DNA from: Vibrio sp. RE86
GTDB taxonomy: Bacteria; Pseudomonadota; Gammaproteobacteria; Enterobacterales; Vibrionaceae
Reading direction: 5' to 3'
Length of the DNA: 64,000 nt
Assembly: GCF_013114545.1 (NCBI RefSeq)
Contig: NZ_VTXI01000008.1
Span: 1 to 64,000 of the forward strand
Shown: positions 18,779-27,270 of the stretch, piece by piece
Position numbering within the stretch: position 1 is the first letter of the stretch
Layout: each line of letters opens with the position of its first letter
The notes under the pieces: generated by a model
Database searches by the model: none
Seen by the model: only the letters and a program-made list of their open reading frames with translations
What the model was told of the DNA's origin: nothing
Translations under genes and position numbers: made by a program

Positions 18779-19471
18779 CTAGTCTTTTTGAATTTGCTGT
18801 TCGATCAAAATTCGGCTACCCGAGATATGACGTCGCATTAGCATTTCGGCTAACTCTTCATCTCGATTTCGGATTGCTTGAAGAATATATTTGTGCTCAT
18901 CCAACGCCTCCACAGGTCGAGAATGGGCACGCGGTGATTGATAGCGATACATACGAAGTAAGTGATAAAGTTCATCGCATAACAGTGAGATCAGTTTTCT
19001 GTTACGGCTTGCCAGAATGATGCGGTAGTGAAAATCAAAATCCCCATGTTGATGAAAGTAAGAAGCTCCCTCTACCTCATCAATATGTTTCGAATGTGTC
19101 GACAACACCGCTTCTAACCCAACAAGTTCATCTGCTGTAATGTGACGAGCGGCCAAGCGTGCAGCCATGCCCTCTAACGCTTCACGCACAGAATAAAGCT
19201 CAACTAGATTTTCTGGAGAAAGAGTAATCACCCTTGCTCCAACATGAGGGATTCGCTCGATCAGACCTAGCCCCTCTACACGCATTATTGCTTCTCTAAG
19301 TGGCCCACGACTCACTTGATACTGTTTCGCCAATTCAGGTTCAGAGATCTTACTCCCCGGAAGAATCTCTCCACTCACAATGGCTTCGATTAACAGTTCA
19401 GTTAAGCTTTCTGACTTGGTGTTCTCCTTGTCAACGCTTTCTTTTGTTCGAGTTTTAAGTTCAATATTCAT
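18779..19471 (-). CDS. GntR/FadR-type regulator of the methylcitrate operon
   Basis: 230 residues from the ATG at 19471; an in-frame TTG two codons earlier is less likely. An N-terminal winged helix-turn-helix (about 40-85, [20 protein letters not shown]) is followed by a helical FCD ligand domain whose late histidines ([16 protein letters not shown]) can bind a metal and an organic acid. As first gene of the operon it probably senses a methylcitrate-cycle intermediate and represses its own promoter through the TGTCGACA sites just upstream. The ligand and the sign of regulation are inferred. It replaces the sigma54-type PrpR of enterobacteria. Confidence 0.92.
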   Translation of the reverse strand: MNIELKTRTKESVDKENTKSESLTELLIEAIVSGEILPGSKISEPELAKQYQVSRGPLREAIMRVEGLGLIERIPHVGARVITLSPENLVELYSVREALEGMAARLAARHITADELVGLEAVLSTHSKHIDEVEGASYFHQHGDFDFHYRIILASRNRKLISLLCDELYHLLRMYRYQSPRAHSRPVEALDEHKYILQAIRNRDEELAEMLMRRHISGSRILIEQQIQKD

Positions 19472-19501
19472 CTTCAATACACTCGCTAGACTTACTTACA
19501 C

Positions 19502-19574
19502 TGTCTACAATCTGTTCAACTAATTTTAAAATAGACCAGAAAACTGTCGACAATCAAGATAATTGTCGACAATT
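19502..19574. promoter_or_regulatory. Three operator-like sites upstream of gntR-prpBC
   Basis: TGTCTACA at 19502-19509, TGTCGACA at 19545-19552 and TGTCGACA at 19564-19571. The third lies in the perfect 14-bp palindrome AATTGTCGACAATT (19561-19574). The last two centres are 19 bp apart, close to two helical turns. This is the form of site expected for a dimeric FCD-type GntR regulator. The sites also lie 170-240 bases upstream of the divergent lipoprotein gene. Confidence 0.65.
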
Positions 19575-19742
19575 TAGACTAAGGTAGTAATCATGATATG
19601 TATAAGGGTCAAAGAGGTAAGAAGAGCTGTGAGCATAGCAATGTGACATAGGACGACATAATAGAGAGAGGTTTATGACTAACAAGCTGGAACGGATTAC
19701 TATCTATATTACTGCCCGTCATACTTTATATATAGAAGACCA

Positions 19743-20540
19743 ATGCACTCTCGTAACCGACACACTATATTTGTAGGCCTACTTGCGATCACCGTAGGCG
19801 GTTGTTCTATGTTTTCAACACCTGATAAAACAGTCTATTACCCACAACTACGAGATGCAGTCTACTCTGAAGATGGGATTTCTGTCATTGAGTCAGACAA
19901 CGTACTCAAATCAGCAATCAAACAAAACCAGTTCATTCCACTCAGTAACCACCAAGCTGTCGAACAGAGCTTTGATAAAGTGTTTGCAGAGGCAAATGGC
20001 ATAGAAGGACTATCGGCGGACGATCTCCGAACCCCGATTTTCCATTCGGCTTTATCACGCCTCATCAAGCAGTTTTCTTGTGAACTTTACACCAGTCAAC
20101 AGCCCAGTGATTCCATTCAAATCTGTCCACCTGATAATCAGATTGTCGACAATAATCTAGATCACTTGCCATTTAATGCTGGGATAAGAGAGTACCAACG
20201 CCTTAGAACCGCAGTAATAGATGACAAGCAGAGCTTTGAGATGGAACTGTTTTTGAAAAGTACACTTGAGCGCCCGCTTGACTCATTATGGGGAGCGGTT
20301 CATGAACTCGGTTCTTTTAAAGGAAGCGAACTCTCAGCAGATACTATCGTGCTGACAGTTAATATGAAAGCGCATAAAAAAGACCCTCAAATACAACGTT
20401 GGCGATCAATCCATCAAGAGCCTTTGGTCTTTTTCGTCACCTTACCCCCAGTAGAGGCTTTGCTCGCTCAAGAGAATGAAGTCAGTAGTATGAAATTCGC
20501 TTACCAGAACGCGAAACTGCTCGCTGTCGACAGTCGCTGA
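19743..20540 (+). CDS. Putative lipoprotein of unknown function
   Basis: 265 residues. The N-terminus has a lipoprotein signal (ITVGGC, lipid Cys at residue 21), so export and lipidation are expected. The mature residues after Cys are Ser-Met, which do not favour inner membrane retention, so the outer membrane is likely. No known domain was recognised. The body is acidic, with one further cysteine pair region (QFSCELY, SIQICPPD) that could form a disulfide. It is divergent from the prp regulator and ends in a terminator, so it appears to be monocistronic. Nearness to the T6SS locus is suggestive only. Confidence 0.8.
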   Translation: MHSRNRHTIFVGLLAITVGGCSMFSTPDKTVYYPQLRDAVYSEDGISVIESDNVLKSAIKQNQFIPLSNHQAVEQSFDKVFAEANGIEGLSADDLRTPIFHSALSRLIKQFSCELYTSQQPSDSIQICPPDNQIVDNNLDHLPFNAGIREYQRLRTAVIDDKQSFEMELFLKSTLERPLDSLWGAVHELGSFKGSELSADTIVLTVNMKAHKKDPQIQRWRSIHQEPLVFFVTLPPVEALLAQENEVSSMKFAYQNAKLLAVDSR

Positions 20541-20556
20541 TCGTGAAGAGACAATA

Positions 20557-20584
20557 AAGGAACTCCGCAGAGTTCCTTTTTCAC
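20557..20584. terminator. Terminator between convergent lipoprotein and unknown gene
   Basis: A perfect 9-bp stem (AAAGGAACT/AGTTCCTTT, loop CCGCAG) with T runs in the plus direction and a weaker one in the minus direction. It serves the lipoprotein gene and probably also the convergent gene ending at 20601. Confidence 0.85.
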
Positions 20585-20600
20585 ATCATTACTCAAAAGT

Positions 20601-21503
20601 TTACTGAGCATATTTATATTTTGCTGCACTTGGATCCAACATTCCCGCATTAATAAGGTTTCTCTCTATCATCATCTCTTGGAGCTGTTTCAACGAGTTG
20701 ATATTGCCATAGCCTCGGCGAATCTGATCAAATGCCTGCTCTAACTTAGGTAAGTTCTCCGCAGTCATCTGTTCAGTAGCTGCCTCACTCGACGCCAAAA
20801 ACCACTCGACATCTTTAGTAATCTCTTGAATGTGTACTAGGGTATCCCTGAGTTTATCTTGGTAGTGGTTTACTTCTTGTATAGCGGTAAAGTACGCAGC
20901 CCAAGCTTCCATTCTATCCAATGTCGCATCTTCGCTAGAGTCCATGCTCACGATCGTTTGAGATAATTTCGTACGCGAAGAGTTGATCGCTTCTTTTAAT
21001 TTAAACAGACGTAGACTTAATTCATCAGCTTTCTTGGGCAGCAGCTTGATTTCGTACTTAACCAACTTTCGAATTGCATGAATTTTTTGATCTCGTTTCT
21101 GGGCAGAGTTCACAAAAACTTGGTGGTCTACTTTACCTACTGGGTTAACCTTAAGTTGTTTTCTTGCTTCTTCAATTTTCTTAGAAAGCAATGACTTAAC
21201 ACCTTTTTTAGAGCCTTCTTCCCATGCTTTCCGTGATGCTGCTTTTAGTGCAGCGCCTCCGGCGGCTTCGAGCAACGCTGCTCCTTCTTTACTTCCCGGA
21301 AATGGAATCATTCCAATCCCCGTTTTTACGCCTTTTTGGACGACGTCCATCGCAACCATTTTCTTGTCACGTTTTACCCAGTTCTTTGCTGATTGGTACT
21401 TATTCCCGAATTTTCTAGCCCAACTTTTGTGGTAAGAAGCACTCTCTTTCTCTACATGATTAAGAAATTCTTTCGCCATGTTTTTTGCATCTGAACTGGC
21501 CAT
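20601..21503 (-). CDS. Unknown protein beside vgrG, with glycine/alanine hydrophobic segment and coiled coils
   Basis: 300 residues from the ATG at 21503 (MASSDAKNMAKEF), which has AAGGAATAGAG just upstream. The longer start at 21566 lacks one. I do not recognise the family. Visible parts: a basic N-terminal helix region (KSWARKFGNKYQSAKNWVKRDKK), then residues about 50-105 rich in Gly and Ala (GIGMIPFPGSKEGAALLEAAGGAALKAA). The rest is long charged amphipathic helices, including one with KLLPKKADELSLRLFKLKEA. There is no signal peptide. It is divergent from vgrG across 157 bases, a common place for T6SS effectors or accessory proteins, but no toxin motif or immunity partner is evident. Confidence 0.78.
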   Translation of the reverse strand: MASSDAKNMAKEFLNHVEKESASYHKSWARKFGNKYQSAKNWVKRDKKMVAMDVVQKGVKTGIGMIPFPGSKEGAALLEAAGGAALKAASRKAWEEGSKKGVKSLLSKKIEEARKQLKVNPVGKVDHQVFVNSAQKRDQKIHAIRKLVKYEIKLLPKKADELSLRLFKLKEAINSSRTKLSQTIVSMDSSEDATLDRMEAWAAYFTAIQEVNHYQDKLRDTLVHIQEITKDVEWFLASSEAATEQMTAENLPKLEQAFDQIRRGYGNINSLKQLQEMMIERNLINAGMLDPSAAKYKYAQ

Positions 21504-21660
21504 ATCTCTATTCCTTATTGATTTATATATCATATAGGATAGCGAAAATAATTTATTTACTGGCAAATAACTGCTACTTTTTAATAACTTAACAGCAACA
21601 GTTTACCAACCATCATTTTGATTATTTCTTTTATCGGCAGTCAGATTTTAAGGAAGTACT

Positions 21661-23643
21661 ATGGCTGAAAGCTTTTCAGCGACCGCTGGTCCACTCTCTG
21701 CAAAAGATTACAAAGGCCAAGAGCATGCTGTAAGCCAATTTTCAGTATCTCAGAGTTTGTCACAACCATTTTCTATTAACATCAAACTCGTATCCAACGG
21801 TTTTGATATCCAATCGCAATTAGGGCAGCTACTCACGGTTAATCGATCTTCCAACATTTCAGGAAGTGCCACGCTTACACGCTCTTTTAATGGAGTCATA
21901 ACTGGTATCCGAAGTTTAGGATTAGATAGCAACCTAAAGTTTACCCTTTATGAGGTAACCTTAAAGCCATGGCTTGAACTCCTGAAACACACACATGGTT
22001 TTAGGGTTTACCAGAATCAATCGACCAAAGACATTATCAGTGACATCTTCGATACAGCAGGGTTTAAAGGCTGCTACAAAGTCGCAAAAATGCCAACAAC
22101 GAAACGCGAGTATTGTGTTCAGTACAACGAGTCTGATTTCGATTTTGTAACTCGATTATTAGCAGAAGAAGGCGTCTCTTACTATTTCACCCATTCAGAC
22201 AAAGATCATACGTTAGTGCTACAAGATGCTCAGTCACCCTTTGATAGGGCAAGCACTGCAAAATTTGATATGGTCGAGACTCCGTCAGGCTCCCTCCCAC
22301 TTCTTGACAGTTGGATCCCGGCTTTAGCTTTTCATGGTGCCAGTGTCGAACTGACCGCATACGATTACAGCCAAAGTAAATTGGTCACGAGCAAGGCGCA
22401 GAAGAGCAGTCACTCAATTGCAAATAACACCAAGCTGACTTCACTTCAGTACCCTCCTTTGGGTGTCACTGGTGATAAAACCGATCTCGCTAGCAATCTT
22501 GCCAAACGTCGCATTGGCCAAATTGAACAAGACTATGAAAAAGTCACTATAGACGCTAAACACGACCTGTTTGATATCGCGTCATGGTTCTCACTCTCTA
22601 GCCATTTAGATAAGTCTCAGCTGGGTGATTACTCAGTGATCGCACTCACAACACGTTATTCAGAAGACGTTACCTGCAACACTCAAGTGACCGTTGTTCC
22701 TAAAGCGGCAGCCTATTATCCATCAGTCTCACCGAAACCGACCGTTCACGGCCTGCAAAGTGCAACCGTCGCAGGAACCAAAGCGGGTGAAATTAATCAG
22801 GATGATCAAGGACGAGTTCGCATTCAATTTCACTGGGACACAGACGCAAGCGGTGACAAGACCAGTTGCTACGTTCGTGTCGCACAAATGCTAGCTGGTA
22901 GTGGCTATGGGGCTCAGTTTGTCCCTAGAACTGGACAAGAGGTGTTAGTGTCATTCATTGATGGCGACCCAGATCAACCCATTATTACAGGTAGCGTTTA
23001 CAACAGTAAGAACGCTCCACCTTACAAAGAAGCGAACTCGACGAAAAGTGGTATTAAAACCAAACTAACTGGCCAGTCAAATGAGCTCTACTTTGATGAC
23101 AAAAAAGACAATGAGTTAGTCTACTTGCATGCGGCGAAAGACCTAACTCAAGAAATTGAAAACAATCAGACAGAGACAGTAAAAGGTGAGTTTGCCCAAA
23201 AAGTGACGAAGAAGATGTCCGTCTCGACGGAAGATAATTACACCTTAACAGTCACAAAGGATCTTTCTAAGAAAGCGAAAACAATTACTCTAGAAGCGGA
23301 CAGTGCAATCGATTTAAAAGTGGGATCTAGTAAGATTTCGATCTCCTCTTCCTCCATTTCCATTGAGGCGAGCAACATTGACATAAAAGCCAGCAGCTCT
23401 CTCAACCTTCAGGGGACTAATGTCACCAGTAAAGCCACATCAGCTAACAAGGTAAGTGGCACCACAACAGCTCTTGAAGCAACCAGCTCTAATTCTATCA
23501 AGGGTCTTAGTGTTGCAATCAAGGCTGACACCACCCTTACGGCAGAAGGTTCTCTCAGTGCAGAGTTTAAATCAGGCTTAAAAGCCACATTCAATGGTGG
23601 AGTGATGGGCGAAGTGAAAGGCGCTATCGTTAAGGTAAACTAA
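21661..23643 (+). CDS. vgrG: T6SS spike protein VgrG (TssI)
   Basis: 660 residues, AAGGAAG before the ATG. It forms the trimeric needle tip of the T6SS. Gp27-like first half (about 1-360), then the gp5 OB-fold with DQGRVRIQFHWDTD and FVPRTGQEVLVSFIDGDPDQPIITGSVYN (about 380-450). A C-terminal Ser/Thr/Lys-rich beta-helix needle follows, with alternating SISSSSISIEASNIDIKAS-type strands. No extra enzymatic domain extends past the needle, so effectors are likely carried by adaptor or PAAR. Its stop codon overlaps the start of the next gene by one base. Confidence 0.97.
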   Translation: MAESFSATAGPLSAKDYKGQEHAVSQFSVSQSLSQPFSINIKLVSNGFDIQSQLGQLLTVNRSSNISGSATLTRSFNGVITGIRSLGLDSNLKFTLYEVTLKPWLELLKHTHGFRVYQNQSTKDIISDIFDTAGFKGCYKVAKMPTTKREYCVQYNESDFDFVTRLLAEEGVSYYFTHSDKDHTLVLQDAQSPFDRASTAKFDMVETPSGSLPLLDSWIPALAFHGASVELTAYDYSQSKLVTSKAQKSSHSIANNTKLTSLQYPPLGVTGDKTDLASNLAKRRIGQIEQDYEKVTIDAKHDLFDIASWFSLSSHLDKSQLGDYSVIALTTRYSEDVTCNTQVTVVPKAAAYYPSVSPKPTVHGLQSATVAGTKAGEINQDDQGRVRIQFHWDTDASGDKTSCYVRVAQMLAGSGYGAQFVPRTGQEVLVSFIDGDPDQPIITGSVYNSKNAPPYKEANSTKSGIKTKLTGQSNELYFDDKKDNELVYLHAAKDLTQEIENNQTETVKGEFAQKVTKKMSVSTEDNYTLTVTKDLSKKAKTITLEADSAIDLKVGSSKISISSSSISIEASNIDIKASSSLNLQGTNVTSKATSANKVSGTTTALEATSSNSIKGLSVAIKADTTLTAEGSLSAEFKSGLKATFNGGVMGEVKGAIVKVN

Positions 23644-24215
23644 TGACATTCAAGAAAATACCGTATCAGTCCTGCGGGCAAATTTTACCCCGCTTTAGCG
23701 CGTCAGAAGAGGCACTTGAAGTTCTTAATGAAGAGATGCCAGTCGCACTCGCTATTCAGACGCTACAAGAAAAGGAGCTCAACAACGACCTTATACAGTT
23801 TCTTGCTCACGCATTGCCTGTTAGAGAAGCTATTTGGTGGGCGGCGATGACTCTAGTTCAACGTCAAGATGTTTGGTCAACGAGCCAAGTCCAATGTATC
23901 CAGACGGCACAACAGTGGGCTCAGTCACCATCAGAAGAACTCAGAAGAAAATCTGAGCTACTCGCCAATCGTTTAGACCTAAATTGCGGCCCCTCTTGGC
24001 TGGCTCAAGCCGTATTTTGGAATGGGTCTGGTAGCATCGTTGCGCCTGACCTACCTGTGGTTCTTCCCGATCCGTTTCTCTATGCGAAAGCAGTTGCTGG
24101 CGCAATCAACCATTCAGCTGCATTACCAACTTGGAATAACACCGATCAGTACTATACTAAATCAATAGGTTACGCAATCAACATCGCATCTGGTTCAACG
24201 GATGATTCTCACTAG
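23643..24215 (+). CDS. VgrG-linked accessory protein (DUF6931-like)
   Basis: 190 residues. The ATG shares its A with the vgrG stop codon, so translation is coupled. There is no signal peptide or membrane segment. Helical and tryptophan-rich (REAIWWAAMTLVQRQDVWS, SPSEELRRKSELLANRL). It ends with PDPFLYAKAVAGAINHSAAL. It resembles a family found between VgrG and PAAR genes that I associate with DUF6931; this is from memory. A role as loading adaptor/chaperone or regulator of the spike is an inference from its position. Confidence 0.8.
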   Translation: MTFKKIPYQSCGQILPRFSASEEALEVLNEEMPVALAIQTLQEKELNNDLIQFLAHALPVREAIWWAAMTLVQRQDVWSTSQVQCIQTAQQWAQSPSEELRRKSELLANRLDLNCGPSWLAQAVFWNGSGSIVAPDLPVVLPDPFLYAKAVAGAINHSAALPTWNNTDQYYTKSIGYAINIASGSTDDSH

Positions 24216-24288
24216 ATTCATTAGCGAAACCTATGATTAATATTTCAAATAAAAACGAACGAAAACACTATTTGCGTATGAGGTTAGG

Positions 24289-24588
24289 ATGACTTTAGCT
24301 GCAAGACTTACAGACATGCATGTTTGCCCAATGCAAACCCCTGCCGTACCCCCGATTCCTCACGTTGGGGGTCCCATCTCTGGACCTGGTGTTCCTACTG
24401 TCTTAATCGGAAACATGCCAGCAGCGACTATGGGTGATATGTGTGTCTGTGTTGGCCCACCAGATTCCATCATAAAAGGTAGCGCAACGGTTCTAATTAT
24501 GAACAAACCTGCCGCACGCATGGGCGATACTACCGCTCATGGTGGTTCAATTGTGCTCGGTATGCCCACAGTACTTGTGGGTGGATAA
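24289..24588 (+). CDS. PAAR-domain T6SS spike tip protein
   Basis: 99 residues, consisting of one PAAR domain and nothing else. Repeated motifs typical of the fold: PHVGGPISGPGVPTVLIGNMPAATMGD and later VLIMNKPAARMGDTTAHGG, with His and Cys residues able to bind the tip metal. It sharpens the VgrG trimer. The standalone form implies that effectors bind non-covalently. GAGG precedes the ATG. About 73 bases separate it from the accessory gene. Confidence 0.95.
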   Translation: MTLAARLTDMHVCPMQTPAVPPIPHVGGPISGPGVPTVLIGNMPAATMGDMCVCVGPPDSIIKGSATVLIMNKPAARMGDTTAHGGSIVLGMPTVLVGG

Positions 24589-24797
24589 AACCACTGCCCA
24601 AACAAGGATTTAACAAAATTTAACCGAGCTCCGTCCAATTTTATAGACACAGGTCACTTTTTTAACCAAATAATAAATTTGAACGAGCCTTTTTCGAGAA
24701 TAACCCTAGACTATGTTTTAAATAGTTAACCAATCACAACCTGATTTAATAAGTGTATTTAGCAACTTAGTTGCAACATTTGGATAGCGGAAGTCGT

Positions 24798-26198
24798 ATG
24801 GTAGATATCGAAAGTTTATTAGCACCAATTTCTGAAGAAGCACCAACTGGTAGCTATTTGAAGCTAGACCGTTCTATTTACCGCACGCTGAGAAACAGCT
24901 ACAACACTGCCCAGTCATCATTCCGGCAGCTCATTGAGACACCAGACGCTTCTAGTGATGAGGCTCTGCTAGAAGCAAATGATGCTAATTGGTCTCAATT
25001 ACGCCAGACGACCTATGATGCATTGACGCAATCAACCAAAGACTTAGAGCTGCTTGGTTGGTTTATCGCAAGTCAACTTTTCACAGCGCAGCCATATCAA
25101 GCACTGGCAGACTCAACGAAAGTACTAAGTGGTTTGGTAGACACTTTTTGGCAAGAGCTGCACCCAACACTTCCTGACAATAAAATCAAAAGTGATGATG
25201 CAGGTAAAGAAAAAGAGCTCGCGGAATTTAGAATTAAACCGTTATTACAATTAGTTGGTGAGTCAAACGACTCTACTGCCCTCTTCATGCCGCTCCAACT
25301 CATCGGTTTGATCGATGAAATAACCTTTGGTGACTACTTACGAGCTGAACGTTCTGGCGATTTGCCGTCTTTAAAAGATAAAGCACAAGGCCTGTTTAGC
25401 TCGGACGTTGAACAAACGGTACTTTTACTTGCTGAAAGCTATCAACACTTCAGTGACGCAGAAACCATCATCGCCCAGCACTGTAAAAAGCTTGGAATCT
25501 CGCCGATCAGTTTCCGTTTCGTTAAAGCTAATATCGCCGATTCGATTAAGGCTATACGCTTCCTCGTTGAAGATAAGTTCTCTGTTTGGCCACTTGATGA
25601 TGAGTTCAAACTTCGCCAGGAGGAGCCAAAGAGCACTGAGCCTGAGATAACCGCTTCGGAACCTCAAGCAACAGAGGAAACCAGCCAACAAACATTACCT
25701 GTTGAGCCTGCCCCGATCGCTGCGTCTCAAGTTGCTGCACCTTCGGCTACGGTTAACTCAATAAACTTATCTGCTTCGAGTCAAATCGCATCTAGAGACC
25801 AAGCATTCCAAGAGTTAAGAAAGTTGTCCGAATTCTTCAAGGCAACCGAGCCTCATAGCCCAATTTCGTTCTTACTAGAGAGAGCGATACGTTGGGGTTA
25901 CATGAGCTTACCTGAGCTTTTGCAAGAAATGACCGCGGGCAATAGCGGCGTCCTGCAGCATATCAATCAACTAACGGGTATGGACAACTTAGACAAAGTT
26001 GATCTTGCCGGCAAAGAAACACATGTTCCTCAACCAATACAAAGTTCAAACGTTTCGCCTACCCCAGTAATCGAAACGTCGACTACGCCATCCTCTTCTG
26101 TCGAATTACCAAACGAAGAGAGTGCGCCTCAACAACCATTACCAACGGAAAATAACTCCACAGAGTCGGCGAGTAGCCTTAACGACTTCGAGTGGTAA
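24798..26198 (+). CDS. tssA: T6SS baseplate/sheath-cap protein TssA (ImpA family)
   Basis: 466 residues from the ATG at 24798 (MVDIESLLAPISEEAPTGSY), with CGGAAG upstream. A TTG at 24771 was rejected. An ImpA N-terminal domain (about 1-120) with the PISEEAPTG and FIASQLFTAQPYQAL segments is followed by a middle helical part and a low-complexity Glu/Pro/Thr linker (about 275-330). A C-terminal segment SPISFLLERAIRWGYMSLPELLQEM is typical of TssA. It starts the main structural operon after a 209-base gap. The gap is AT-rich and contains the dyad GCAACTTAGTTGC at 24762-24774; no promoter could be fixed. Confidence 0.93.
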   Translation: MVDIESLLAPISEEAPTGSYLKLDRSIYRTLRNSYNTAQSSFRQLIETPDASSDEALLEANDANWSQLRQTTYDALTQSTKDLELLGWFIASQLFTAQPYQALADSTKVLSGLVDTFWQELHPTLPDNKIKSDDAGKEKELAEFRIKPLLQLVGESNDSTALFMPLQLIGLIDEITFGDYLRAERSGDLPSLKDKAQGLFSSDVEQTVLLLAESYQHFSDAETIIAQHCKKLGISPISFRFVKANIADSIKAIRFLVEDKFSVWPLDDEFKLRQEEPKSTEPEITASEPQATEETSQQTLPVEPAPIAASQVAAPSATVNSINLSASSQIASRDQAFQELRKLSEFFKATEPHSPISFLLERAIRWGYMSLPELLQEMTAGNSGVLQHINQLTGMDNLDKVDLAGKETHVPQPIQSSNVSPTPVIETSTTPSSSVELPNEESAPQQPLPTENNSTESASSLNDFEW

Positions 26199-26225
26199 CA
26201 ATGCTAGATAGCAAAGGAGAATAAA

Positions 26226-26747
26226 ATGGCTTCTATTTTCATGAGAATTGACGGTACTAAACCAAAAGGTGCTGCAACGGTAGAAAAAATCGGTGGCAAA
26301 GATGGTTTTTTTGCTATCGACACTATTACTTGGAATGCAGTACGTGGTGTAGGCATTGATGTAGGTAACGCAAACAATGCTGACCAAGGTATGGTTGCAC
26401 TAGGTGAAGTTAACGTCACTCGTGGCTGTGATGGCGCAACACCTCACCTGACAACTTTCCTTTACGCGCCAGGCGGCGAAGGTAAAACAGTTGAAATTGT
26501 GATGACTAAACCAAACCGTGAAGGTTCTGGCGCTGATCCATACCTAATTCTAACGTTAAAAGCAGCGCGTATGTCTAGCTACAACATGGCAGCGTCTGAC
26601 GGCACTCTTCCGAACGAGTCATTCAGCTTAACTTATACTGAAATTTCAAAAGCTTACTACATCGAAGGCGAAGGCGGTAAGATCGAGAAAGGTCCTGAAG
26701 TTGGCTTCGATGCAACCACTGCGAAAGTGACTTCTACCGCAGCATAA
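26226..26747 (+). CDS. hcp: T6SS inner tube protein Hcp (TssD)
   Basis: 173 residues, no signal peptide, as expected for Hcp. N-terminal MASIFMRIDGTKPKGAATVEKIGGKDGFFAIDTITWNAV and the central VNVTRGCDGATPHLTTFLYAPG mark the Hcp1 type. Hexameric rings stack into the tube expelled by sheath contraction. A strong AAGGAG precedes the ATG, fitting the high output needed. It sits between tssA and tssB. Confidence 0.96.
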   Translation: MASIFMRIDGTKPKGAATVEKIGGKDGFFAIDTITWNAVRGVGIDVGNANNADQGMVALGEVNVTRGCDGATPHLTTFLYAPGGEGKTVEIVMTKPNREGSGADPYLILTLKAARMSSYNMAASDGTLPNESFSLTYTEISKAYYIEGEGGKIEKGPEVGFDATTAKVTSTAA

Positions 26748-26766
26748 TTGAATAAGGAGATTCATT

Positions 26767-27270
26767 GTGGCACTTAATTCCCAACACAAACGCGTAAGTA
26801 AGAACCGCGTAAGTATCACTTACGATGTGGAAACTAATGGCGCTGTAGAAACCAAAGAACTCCCATTTGTTGTTGGGGTTATTGGTGACTACTCTGGCCA
26901 TAAGCAAGACAAGGAAGATGTAGAAGAGCGCACCTTCTACAACGTTGATAAAGACAACTTTGATAATGTCATGAAGCGTGTCGGCCCAGAGCTGAGTATG
27001 AAAGTTGATAACGTGCTTGCTGATGACGACAGCCAATTCGAGGCAAACCTTCAGTTCAACTCAATGAAAGACTTCGAACCTGAAGCTATTGTTGAGCAAG
27101 TTGAGCCACTTAAAAAGCTAGTTGAAACACGCAATCAATTAAAAGTTTTGCTTTCTAAGGCTGACCGCTCTCGCGATTTAGAGAAGCTATTAAAAGAGGT
27201 TCTTCAAAGTGCAGACACAATTAATGCACTTTCTGATGAACTTGGTCTTAATAAAGAAGGAGCTGAATAA
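26767..27270 (+). CDS. tssB: T6SS sheath small subunit TssB (VipA)
   Basis: 167 residues with a GTG start at 26767, 7 bases after AAGGAG. Family landmarks: RVSITYDVETNGAVETKELPFVVGVIGDYSG, then EERTFYNVDKDNFDNVMKRVGPEL. It interlocks with TssC in the contractile sheath. The stop TAA overlaps the tssC ATG by one base, coupling the two in equal amounts. Confidence 0.97.
   Translation: MALNSQHKRVSKNRVSITYDVETNGAVETKELPFVVGVIGDYSGHKQDKEDVEERTFYNVDKDNFDNVMKRVGPELSMKVDNVLADDDSQFEANLQFNSMKDFEPEAIVEQVEPLKKLVETRNQLKVLLSKADRSRDLEKLLKEVLQSADTINALSDELGLNKEGAE

Noticed and set aside
20140..20532. Extra TGTCGACA copies inside the lipoprotein gene
   Set aside because: They lie within coding sequence, far from a promoter, and are expected by chance for an 8-base motif; not counted as operators.
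24278..24292. Four-codon minicistron overlapping the PAAR start
   Set aside because: Too short to support; ATG-TGA spacing can arise by chance and no separate ribosome site is present.
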